From: Streptococcus parasanguinis
Lineage (GTDB): Bacteria > Bacillota > Bacilli > Lactobacillales > Streptococcaceae
Direction: 5' to 3'
DNA length: 46,029 nt
Assembly (NCBI GenBank): GCA_905188195.1
Contig: CAJJKY010000016.1
Coordinates: forward strand, 1 to 46,029
Numbering within the stretch: the first letter of the stretch is position 1; each line of letters opens with the position of its first letter. The notes beneath the pieces are model-generated. The model ran no database searches and was not told the origin of the DNA. It saw only the letters and a list, made by a program, of their open reading frames with translations. Position numbers and translations under genes: made by a program. Positions 18,368-25,649 of the stretch are shown one piece after another.

Positions 18368-18979
18368 TTAGGATACCAATTTTTCGTGGATGTTTTGATA
18401 AACAGGGTCAAAGATATCATTGACAAAGAAATGCCATAGGCCGATCAAGACGAAAAAGAGAAGGGCTGGCATATAGTAGCTAATGACGCCAAGTAGCGCA
18501 GTTCCAAGGATGAACTTGAGAACCGGACGAATGTCCAGCAACATTCCGATCAAACTGAGCTTGATACTATTGGCATAAGAGAGATCGAAATGAACTTGCA
18601 ATTTCAAATAAACGGCGTAAGCTAGAGGCGCAACCAAGAGAAAAACCAGATTAAACAAAAGAACCAAAATTTGGAAGAAATTCAAGTGAGGAATCTGGAT
18701 CATGAGGTACATGCCATAGAGAAGAACCCCTTCAATGGCAAAGAAGGTATAAAAGACTTGATTAGCCGGGCGTAGATTTTCTTTGAAGAGTTCCCAAGCG
18801 CGTGACCAATGATAGTCCTTGTAGGTCATGCCATTTTCCGCATAGAGGCTCATGATAGTGGCACTAGCGGATCCTACTCCTAGCAGAACACCCCCACAGA
18901 TCGTCAAGACCCAAAAAATCCCTGTTACCAGCATGGCAACATAGACTCTCGTAAAAATGAACTCGATGATTTTTCCCAT
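18368..18979 (-). CDS. DUF624 (YesL-like) membrane protein
   Basis: About 203 residues with five or six hydrophobic segments, starting with an N-terminal helix followed by GGVLLGVGSASATIMSLY. DUF624/YesL genes accompany carbohydrate ABC importers and YesM/YesN systems, as here, where it is the first gene of a three-gene unit with the kinase and regulator. Its biochemical role is unknown; it may modulate the importer or kinase. Two ATGs in tandem (18982 and 18979); I take the second for its better distance from AGAGG. Confidence 0.8.
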   Translation of the reverse strand: MGKIIEFIFTRVYVAMLVTGIFWVLTICGGVLLGVGSASATIMSLYAENGMTYKDYHWSRAWELFKENLRPANQVFYTFFAIEGVLLYGMYLMIQIPHLNFFQILVLLFNLVFLLVAPLAYAVYLKLQVHFDLSYANSIKLSLIGMLLDIRPVLKFILGTALLGVISYYMPALLFFVLIGLWHFFVNDIFDPVYQNIHEKLVS

Positions 18980-19009
18980 CATTCAGCCTCTTTTCCAATT
19001 AGTGATTCT

Positions 19010-19037
19010 ATTATACCATAAAAATAAAACGCTTTCC
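19010..19037 (-). promoter_or_regulatory. promoter of the DUF624-TCS operon with possible cre site
   Basis: Minus-strand -10 TATAAT at 19015-19010, about 30 bases before the DUF624 start. No good -35; instead AAAACGCTTTC (19026-19036) covers its place, the core of a CcpA cre site (11 of 14 positions of the consensus). This suggests catabolite repression and possibly activator need. Confidence 0.5.
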
Positions 19038-19102
19038 CCCTATTTGCATTGGTAAATTGAAATATTGATTTTCATTTACAAGATTCATTTTCATAAAGAC
19101 AC

Positions 19103-19136
19103 AAAAAGGCTCTGGAGATCCCTCCAAAGCCTTTTT
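19103..19136 (-). terminator. terminator after the glycan-binding lipoprotein gene
   Basis: AAAAAGGCT-C-TGGAG/CTCCA-A-AGCCTTTTT, 14 pairs with one mismatch, T-rich on both strands. It ends the importer operon before the DUF624-TCS promoter. Confidence 0.85.
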
Positions 19137-19150
19137 CGAACTACCTGTTC

Positions 19151-20632
19151 TTATTTTTTAGAAGCAAGGAATTCGTCGTATTGTTTTTGCATTTCGTCAA
19201 GCACTTTTTGGTAAGCACCTTCTGATTTCAATTTTTCAAGCATCTTAGGAACTTCTACTTCAGGATCCACAGTACCAGTATTGATAGCACCTGCGAATTG
19301 GTTCAAAGTATTTGTAAGAGCAGTGATTTCTGATTTCACTTTATCTGTGTTAAAGATGAAGCCAAGTGCTGGAGATTCTTTTGCAGTTTCCAAGTCTTTC
19401 TTAGATTGTGCAATTTGTTCATCTGTTACGTTTTCGTTGATGTAAAGAATCCAGTTGTTACCAGTGTTCCATCCAGACATGTGAGTGTTTCCGTTGTAGC
19501 CATCCAAGACTTTGACACGGTTTTCTTTGCCGGGAACTTTTTCCCAGTTCTTGCCTTCTGGTCCATAAACAAGACCGTTTAAGAGTTCTGGGTTAGTATT
19601 CAAGAGATTCAACACTTCCATAGCTTTTTCTTTGTTCTTAGAGTTGTTTGAGATAACAAAGTTAGCTACTTGAGTGGTGTTGTTTTTCTTGTACAGTTCA
19701 GTAAATGGTTTGATGTCGATCTTACGGTTTGCTACACGAGTAAGCAAGCTGTTACCGTAGTCAGCTGGTCCTACTGTTTCTTCACGAACCAACCATGTAT
19801 CTTGAGAAAGATCATAACCAGTGTCGCTCGTTGCTACGTCTTTTGGAATGTATCCTGCTTCGTAGTATTTGTGAAGAGTCTTCAAGTTTTCTACATAACG
19901 AGGAATTGTGTAACGGTCAACGATCTTAGTAGTGTCACCTTTCAAGTCAACAACGAATGGAAGTCCATCAACAGCCACATAGTCAAAGTCATCTGAAGGT
20001 CCACCGTAGCTCTTGTTCATTGCAAATGGAACAACGTTTGGATCTTTTTCTTTGATGGCTTTCAAGACTGGTTCAAGAGAAGCATAGTCTTTCACGTTTG
20101 AAACGTCGATACCATATTTTTCAAGAAGTGGTCCGTTAAATGCAAAGTTTTGAGAAGATGCAACGTTAGCTGCTACTGGAACAGCATAGATCTTGCCGTT
20201 TACAGTGTTCCCTTTGATGTAAGCTGGGTCAAGTGCTTTGTAAAGGTCTTTCCCTTCTTTCTTGTACAATTCTGTCAAGTCAGCATAAGCACCTTTTTGA
20301 GCGTTAATGACATAGTTATTAGCAAAGGCAATATCATAGTTTTCACCAGATGAGATGATAACGTTCATTTTTTGTGCATAGTCACCCCAACCAAGATATT
20401 GGATATCCAATTTTGCGCCAACTTTCTTTTCAATGATCTTGTTGGCATTTTTAAGAAGAACATCCAAGTTATCTGGTTTATCACCGATTTGGTACATCTT
20501 GATGATTGGTTTACCGTCTTCAGTTGTTGCAGACTTCTTGTTGTTCCCTGTAAGGTTTCCACAAGCAGCAAGAGTAGCTCCAAGAGCGATGACACTAGCA
20601 GATGCTAACGCGTATTTTTTCCAATTTTTCAT
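19151..20632 (-). CDS. extracellular solute-binding lipoprotein of glycan ABC importer
   Basis: A 493-residue binding protein. The signal peptide ends in the lipobox LAAC with Cys24 as lipid anchor, followed by an Asn/Lys/Thr-rich linker. The rest is a family 1 type solute-binding fold with a C-terminal helix region, long for the family as usual for oligosaccharide binders near DUF624/YesMN genes. It lies after the two permease genes, behind a hairpin, and is last before a terminator. It is similar in size and setting to NgtS of S. pneumoniae, which takes up endoglycosidase-released N-glycan; that substrate is inferred from the neighbouring mannosidases. No ATPase is encoded nearby, so a shared one (MsmK type) is likely. 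Confidence 0.88.
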   Translation of the reverse strand: MKNWKKYALASASVIALGATLAACGNLTGNNKKSATTEDGKPIIKMYQIGDKPDNLDVLLKNANKIIEKKVGAKLDIQYLGWGDYAQKMNVIISSGENYDIAFANNYVINAQKGAYADLTELYKKEGKDLYKALDPAYIKGNTVNGKIYAVPVAANVASSQNFAFNGPLLEKYGIDVSNVKDYASLEPVLKAIKEKDPNVVPFAMNKSYGGPSDDFDYVAVDGLPFVVDLKGDTTKIVDRYTIPRYVENLKTLHKYYEAGYIPKDVATSDTGYDLSQDTWLVREETVGPADYGNSLLTRVANRKIDIKPFTELYKKNNTTQVANFVISNNSKNKEKAMEVLNLLNTNPELLNGLVYGPEGKNWEKVPGKENRVKVLDGYNGNTHMSGWNTGNNWILYINENVTDEQIAQSKKDLETAKESPALGFIFNTDKVKSEITALTNTLNQFAGAINTGTVDPEVEVPKMLEKLKSEGAYQKVLDEMQKQYDEFLASKK

Positions 20633-20679
20633 AAGAAAAATCTCCTTTATGTTATTTTCTTTTTAGACTAAGTTATGAG

Positions 20680-20702
20680 TTGAAAATCCTGCTGATTTTC
20701 AA
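20680..20702 (-). promoter_or_regulatory. intercistronic hairpin before the binding-protein gene
   Basis: TTGAAAATC/GATTTTCAA, a perfect 9-bp stem with a 5-base loop, right after the permease stop codon. No T-run follows. It may be a processing or stability element allowing more binding protein than permease. Confidence 0.5.
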
Positions 20703-20711
20703 TAAACGATG

Positions 20712-21644
20712 TTATTCTTTCACACCACCGATGGTCAAGCCTTTTACAAAGTAGCGTTGGAAGAATGGATAGAGAATGGCGATTGGCACTGTTGCCACAA
20801 CCACCATGGCCATACGTCCTGTTTCCCGTGGGATGGATTGTACAGCTCCTGCCAATTGGCCGGATACCCCGACGTTTTTAGCGATGTAATCCATATTGTT
20901 TTGGATTTGCATCAAGAGGTATTGCAATGGGTAAAGGTTGTCACTCTTAATATAGAGGAGGGCGTTGAACCAGTCGTTCCAGAACCCTAAAGCAGTGAAC
21001 AAACTGATAGTCGCAATCCCTGGTAGAGACAATGGCAAGCAGATTTGGAAGAAGATCCGTGTTTCACTTGCCCCATCGATCCGAGCGGATTCAAGGATGG
21101 CTTCTGGAATGGTCCGTTTAAAGAAGGTCCGCATCAAGATGATGTTAAATGGACTGAGCAACATTGGGATAATCAAAGCCCCGATGGTATCACCTAACTG
21201 CAAGAGTTGAGTGGTCACAATGTAGCTTGGAACCAACCCTGCACTGAAGAGCATACTAAGGAGTGAAAATACGGTAAAGAACTTGCGGTATTTAAAGGTA
21301 CTCCGTGAGATAGCGTAAGCATAGGTTGTGGTGATAAAGACATTACATGCTGTTCCCACAATGGTCACAAACAAGGTAATGAAGAGGGCTTGCAAGATTT
21401 TGTCTTTGAACTGTACCAAGAAGAGGTAACCATCAAATCCAAATTTTGCTGGCCAGAATTGGAAGCCATGGACTGCCAAACTTTGTTCGTCAGTCAAAGA
21501 GATCATGACAACGAAGATGAAGGGAAGCACACAGGTCAATCCGACTAAGGTCAACAACAAGGTAAAGAAGAAGTTGCTCTTCTTACTGAAAGAATGGATC
21601 CCGACATTATCAATTTTTTCTTTTTGAATGGTTGATTTTTTCAT
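20712..21644 (-). CDS. carbohydrate ABC transporter permease (second subunit)
   Basis: A 310-residue MalG-type permease with six membrane segments and the EAA loop EAILESARIDGASETRIFFQ in its second half, which contacts the ATPase. The protein ends in FVKGLTIGGVKE, typical of this subfamily. I chose ATG 21644 because AAAGGAGG stands 5 bases before it; the longer frame from 21695 would overlap the upstream gene. It follows the first permease by 13 bases. Confidence 0.93.
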   Translation of the reverse strand: MKKSTIQKEKIDNVGIHSFSKKSNFFFTLLLTLVGLTCVLPFIFVVMISLTDEQSLAVHGFQFWPAKFGFDGYLFLVQFKDKILQALFITLFVTIVGTACNVFITTTYAYAISRSTFKYRKFFTVFSLLSMLFSAGLVPSYIVTTQLLQLGDTIGALIIPMLLSPFNIILMRTFFKRTIPEAILESARIDGASETRIFFQICLPLSLPGIATISLFTALGFWNDWFNALLYIKSDNLYPLQYLLMQIQNNMDYIAKNVGVSGQLAGAVQSIPRETGRMAMVVVATVPIAILYPFFQRYFVKGLTIGGVKE

Positions 21645-21657
21645 ACGATCCTCCTTT

Positions 21658-22587
21658 CTAGAAGAGAGCGGCATTCTTATCAATGCGACGGGCAATGATA
21701 TTTGAGATTAAAACAAGAACCAAGCCGACTACCGATTGGTAAAGACCGGCTGCTGCTGTCATCCCGATATCCCCTGACTTGGTCAAACCGTTGTAGACAT
21801 AAACATCAATAACGTTGGTCACACTATAGAGCGCTCCAGCATTATGCGGGATTTGGTAGAAAAGACCGAAATCTGCGCGGAAGATATTTCCGACTGCAAG
21901 AATAGTCAAAACCGTAATCAAGGAAGACAACTGAGGAATGGTGATGTTGCGAATGCGTTGCCACTTAGACGCACCATCCACAGTCGCTGCTTCATAGTAA
22001 GTTGGGTCAATTCCCATGATGGTTGCATAGTACATGACACTACTATAACCAAAGCCTTTCCAGATTCCTAAGAAGAGGAGAAGCGCTGGCCAGATCCACA
22101 ATTCCGAGTAGAAATTGATGGCTTTCATACCAAATGAAGTTAAGATGTGGTTGACCAATCCTTTGTCCACGTTAAGGAAGGCATCGGTGAAGAAGCTGAT
22201 GATAACCCATGATAGGAAGTATGGGAAGAGCATGGAGGTTTGAAGCACCTTGACCACTCTTTTTGATCTCAACTCACTAAAGATGATGGCGATCCCAACG
22301 GAAACAATCAATCCTAAGAAGATGAATCCTAAGTTGTACAATACCGTGTTTCTTGTGATAATGTAGGCATCTTTGGAACTAAAGAGGAACTTGAAGTTGT
22401 CAAAGCCAACCCACTTACTCTTCATGACACTGTCAATGAAGCCCTCTCCTGTGATATGATAGTCCTTAAATGCTACGATATTCCCAAAAACCGGAATATA
22501 GAAGAATAAGATTAACCACGCTGCACCAGGTAAGACCATTAAAAGAAAAATGAAATTTTCTCTCAGAGTCCTTACAAACTTTTTCAT
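21658..22587 (-). CDS. carbohydrate ABC transporter permease (first subunit)
   Basis: A 309-residue MalF-type permease of the LplB/YtcP group with six membrane segments. Its EAA loop is YYEAATVDGASKWQRIRNIT. It is the first gene of the importer operon, with a strong promoter overlapped by a cre site. The ribosome site is an unusual run of seven G (AAAGGGGGGGAG). With the second permease and the lipoprotein it forms the glycan importer. Confidence 0.93.
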   Translation of the reverse strand: MKKFVRTLRENFIFLLMVLPGAAWLILFFYIPVFGNIVAFKDYHITGEGFIDSVMKSKWVGFDNFKFLFSSKDAYIITRNTVLYNLGFIFLGLIVSVGIAIIFSELRSKRVVKVLQTSMLFPYFLSWVIISFFTDAFLNVDKGLVNHILTSFGMKAINFYSELWIWPALLLFLGIWKGFGYSSVMYYATIMGIDPTYYEAATVDGASKWQRIRNITIPQLSSLITVLTILAVGNIFRADFGLFYQIPHNAGALYSVTNVIDVYVYNGLTKSGDIGMTAAAGLYQSVVGLVLVLISNIIARRIDKNAALF

Positions 22588-22628
22588 TTAACTCCCCCCC
22601 TTTGAGCCTTGAGCGTGTTTATTTGCTT

Positions 22629-22642
22629 TGGTAGCGTTTACA
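22629..22642 (-). promoter_or_regulatory. cre site (CcpA) at the importer promoter
   Basis: On the minus strand TGTAAACGCTACCA matches the cre consensus TGWAARCGYTWNCW at all 14 positions. It begins 6 bases after the -10 box, covering the transcription start, the classical position for repression. Confidence 0.8.
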
Positions 22643-22648
22643 TCACCT

Positions 22649-22677
22649 ATTATAAGATAGCCCATTTACATTTTCAA
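22649..22677 (-). promoter_or_regulatory. promoter of the glycan importer operon
   Basis: Minus strand TTGAAA (22677-22672), 17 bases, TATAAT (22654-22649). Confidence 0.8.
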
Positions 22678-22722
22678 ACTCCTAATTATAGAAAAAATTC
22701 TACAAATTTATGACATAGCTTT

Positions 22723-22773
22723 AAAAAAGGAGTAGAAAAGGGTGATCGTAAAGACAACTCTTCTTCTACTCCT
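22723..22773 (-). terminator. terminator after the GH20 gene
   Basis: On the minus strand AGGAGTAGAA pairs with TTCTACTCCT over a 26-base loop and runs into TTTTTT. It ends the glycosidase operon. Confidence 0.65.
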
Positions 22774-22815
22774 ATCGACCGCGGATGAGATTTCTGTCAT
22801 CCGACTTGGCATTTT

Positions 22816-24696
22816 TTACGTTGTATAAATGGTTGAGGCCGTCGCAATGGTATGCCATTGATTAGCTGTTGTGGCTGCGAAGTCCTGATCCCCGTAGAAA
22901 TCATTGAATGGTAAGATCTCTACTTCTAGTTCATCGATACGAGAGATTTCGCCTGCTAGGTAGTTTTCAATCCGACTTTCTGCTCGCTTGATGCGCTGCA
23001 AGAGTCCACCCATACGAATGTCCACGGTATCCAAGCCAAAGACCTTGTTTTCTTTCAGCCATTGGTGGCTAAAGAGAGCATGGAAGTGTTCAATCTGGCT
23101 TCTAAGGTTTGGCAATTCTTCCCGAGCGATTTGTTGCAAGCTCTCTTTATCACCTGCTTGATAGGCCTCACGGATGCGTCGTCCTACATCGACCTTGCTA
23201 CTTAAAATAGCATTCAACTGAGCCTGGGTTTCAAAGAGATAGGCGTAGACACCCGCTTTTTCTTTAATGTCAGAAAGAATCTCAGCTGCCTTGGCAAAGT
23301 GGAGCTTGTCCTGTTCAGGTGTCATGTGCTTGTCAAGGATTGGGCAGAGAACATCCTGGTAAAAAACATAGCGGTTCGGATTAATCCCACTGAGATTGTC
23401 TGGTAGGTCTGGCAAAAGGTTGGCAAGATCCAGTTGCATAAAGTCCTCAACGGATAGCCCTGTATTGGTCTTGAAGTGAGCAGATAGACGCTCTAAATCA
23501 TTGCGATAGCTGAGCTCCGCCCAGATTTGTAAGCTTGGGAGGATTGAGAACTGGGCTGTTTCACCACCATTGTCCCCCCAGCCCGTCACAATGACTTCTT
23601 TGATCTGGTTGGCACGGCAAGCTTTATTGGCTTCTACTGCAATGAGACGGCTGAAATGGTTGTGGGGCGTAAAACCAATCCACTTCCAAGCACCACCAGC
23701 AAAGGCGATATCCTGGCTAATCTTGTGGTGATTCCGGAAGTTACGGTTGTATTTTTCTTCGCTATCCTGATAGTAATCCCAGTAAACCAAGGTGACACGG
23801 TCTTTGAGTCGGTCTAGATAAACACGTGTTTCCTCTGGAATTTCCACCTCACGGTCATACTGGCCATCTGCTGACATGAGCTTGAAGAACATATCACTCC
23901 ACATCTGGCAGTGGAAACCGTACTTGTCTGCAATATCCAGTACGCGCTCCAAGTGTTGGCACATGAGGAGACTCCGATCCACCACACCGTTCAAGATGAG
24001 GTAACGTCCCAAACCAACCAGGTGAGCTTCGTCCATCCCGATATTGACCTTGCGAGTTTGTAGTTTAGACAACGTTGCAAACATACCGTCAATCAGGTCG
24101 TAGACTTTTTCTTCGCCAATGAGGAGGATATCTTCTACATCGCGGAGTTGCTGCACTTCCTTGACACCCCATTTGACAAAGGCTGATAAATGGGCCAAGG
24201 TCTGGATACAAGGGACAAAGGTCATGTCAAACTGCTGGGCATAGGATTCGATCTCCTGCAACTCTTCAGCAGCATAAGCTCCACGGAAATAACCAAAATA
24301 AGGTTGTCCTTCAATCTGATAAGTGTCTTCCATGTAGAGCTCAAAAGTTGAATAACCCATAAGAGCTAAGACCTCAATCATCTGCTTGGCTGATGCGACA
24401 TTGAGCACGGCATTGCGCGAACAATCCGCCATATAGGCTAAATCTTCATAAGCCGCCTGCTCCTCAATCTCTACCTTATCCCCTTCCGCTAAAGCTGTTG
24501 CGAGGACAGACAAGGCACGGTAGAGTTGATGAGGTTTACGGTAGGTCAGTTGATACTGCCCCTTCTCACCCTTGATAGAAATAGAAGCATGGTCAGACTG
24601 AGCGACTACCACTTCTACATCTGGTAGAGAAATGTGATTTTGGAGCAACTCTAAAGCTTGCGCTTGTTTACTGCTGATTCCGGTAAAAGTTACCAT
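22816..24696 (-). CDS. GH20 beta-N-acetylhexosaminidase
   Basis: A 626-residue cytoplasmic glycosidase without signal peptide or wall anchor. An N-terminal domain of about 80 residues precedes the TIM barrel (YMADCSRNAVLN at about 88-99). The substrate-assisted catalytic pair is Asp222-Glu223 in IGMDEAH. It matches pneumococcal GH20C (SP_2141) in length and gene order, which removes terminal GlcNAc/GalNAc from imported glycans (recalled). ATG 24696 has AGGAGG 7 bases upstream and lies inside the end of the ROK gene (7-base overlap), so the two are translationally coupled. Confidence 0.92.
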   Translation of the reverse strand: MVTFTGISSKQAQALELLQNHISLPDVEVVVAQSDHASISIKGEKGQYQLTYRKPHQLYRALSVLATALAEGDKVEIEEQAAYEDLAYMADCSRNAVLNVASAKQMIEVLALMGYSTFELYMEDTYQIEGQPYFGYFRGAYAAEELQEIESYAQQFDMTFVPCIQTLAHLSAFVKWGVKEVQQLRDVEDILLIGEEKVYDLIDGMFATLSKLQTRKVNIGMDEAHLVGLGRYLILNGVVDRSLLMCQHLERVLDIADKYGFHCQMWSDMFFKLMSADGQYDREVEIPEETRVYLDRLKDRVTLVYWDYYQDSEEKYNRNFRNHHKISQDIAFAGGAWKWIGFTPHNHFSRLIAVEANKACRANQIKEVIVTGWGDNGGETAQFSILPSLQIWAELSYRNDLERLSAHFKTNTGLSVEDFMQLDLANLLPDLPDNLSGINPNRYVFYQDVLCPILDKHMTPEQDKLHFAKAAEILSDIKEKAGVYAYLFETQAQLNAILSSKVDVGRRIREAYQAGDKESLQQIAREELPNLRSQIEHFHALFSHQWLKENKVFGLDTVDIRMGGLLQRIKRAESRIENYLAGEISRIDELEVEILPFNDFYGDQDFAATTANQWHTIATASTIYTT

Positions 24697-25559
24697 TGGT
24701 TTTCCTCCTGTAACCAGTTGACAAGGGCACCGTAGAGATTGGCATCTGCCTGATAGGTGCAAGCTTGGATGACTGGAGCAATTGTATATTCTTCATATCT
24801 GTCCACAAAGGCGTCCACTGCTTCTTGCACCCCTTTGATAAAATCTGGGTTTTGACTGATAGAGCCACCTAGGCTAATCACATCTGGGTCGATGAGGTAC
24901 TGGATATTGAGCAGTCCTTGAGCTAGGTTGCGATTCATGCGCTCAATGGCTTCTTGGCAAAGGGCATTGCCTGCTGCCGCCTCTTGGTACACCTTGCGAC
25001 CATCCCAGTCAGACTGACCAGATTTTTCAATCACATAGCGCACCATATTTCCTGTTGATGCTAGTTGTGACCAGTTATTGAGCTTTTCTGCAGGTTCGAT
25101 GGTTGTCATGTAGCCAAACTCACCGCCCAAGCCATGACGACCACGGTGAAGCTTGCCATTGATGATCATGGCGCCACCGATCCCTGTACCAATCACGACA
25201 CAGGCTGCATTTTCAATCTCAGGATGCGCCAGCAATTCACTCAGTCCAACACAGTTGGCATCATTTTCTAGATGGACAGGTAGCTTGTGATGAGAAAGGG
25301 CCTCATACCATGAAAAACCATGGATGTAAGGAATGGCACTGATCCCTTCAATTACCCCTGTTTCTTGGTTAACAGCCCCTGGCACACTCATAGCAATCCC
25401 ACGGTAGTCACGTTCTGACAATCGCTGGTCCAACCAAGCCAACAAATCTTCTAGAGTTTTTGGCGTTGGGGTGCTGGCCTTATCTAAAATCTTTCCATCC
25501 GGAGTGAGACTAGCAAACTTAATCCCAGTCCCTCCGATATCAATCGTTGCAATGGTCAT
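24690..25559 (-). CDS. ROK family sugar kinase
   Basis: A 289-residue kinase of the ROK family. The ATP-phosphate motif DIGGTGIK is at 7-14, the sugar site ENDANCVGLSE at about 99-109, and the second ATP region VVIGTGIGGAMI follows. The usual zinc motif CxCGxxGCxE is absent: after GHGLGGEFGYMTTIEP there is no cysteine cluster. It should phosphorylate a monosaccharide released by the neighbouring glycosidases (mannose or an N-acetylhexosamine); which one cannot be read from sequence. It sits between GH38 and GH20, after a terminator-like hairpin. Confidence 0.9.
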   Translation of the reverse strand: MTIATIDIGGTGIKFASLTPDGKILDKASTPTPKTLEDLLAWLDQRLSERDYRGIAMSVPGAVNQETGVIEGISAIPYIHGFSWYEALSHHKLPVHLENDANCVGLSELLAHPEIENAACVVIGTGIGGAMIINGKLHRGRHGLGGEFGYMTTIEPAEKLNNWSQLASTGNMVRYVIEKSGQSDWDGRKVYQEAAAGNALCQEAIERMNRNLAQGLLNIQYLIDPDVISLGGSISQNPDFIKGVQEAVDAFVDRYEEYTIAPVIQACTYQADANLYGALVNWLQEENQW

Positions 25560-25572
25560 GGCTTTTACCTGT

Positions 25573-25615
25573 AAAAAGGAGCGAGTCAGCAGTCGGTTCT
25601 TACTTTTTCGCTCCT
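25573..25615 (-). terminator. terminator-like hairpin between GH38 and ROK genes
   Basis: On the minus strand AGGAGCGA pairs with TCGCTCCT over a 23-base loop, followed by TTTTT. It ends 14 bases before the ROK start, so it may be a partial terminator that lowers expression of ROK and GH20. Confidence 0.55.
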
Positions 25616-25649
25616 CCTTTCCTTTTATTGTTTCTTCAGCTGCAAACAG

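Noticed and set aside
24697..24762. 22 extra N-terminal residues for GH20
   Set aside because: They overlap the ROK gene and look unlike the family; ATG 24696 has AGGAGG upstream.
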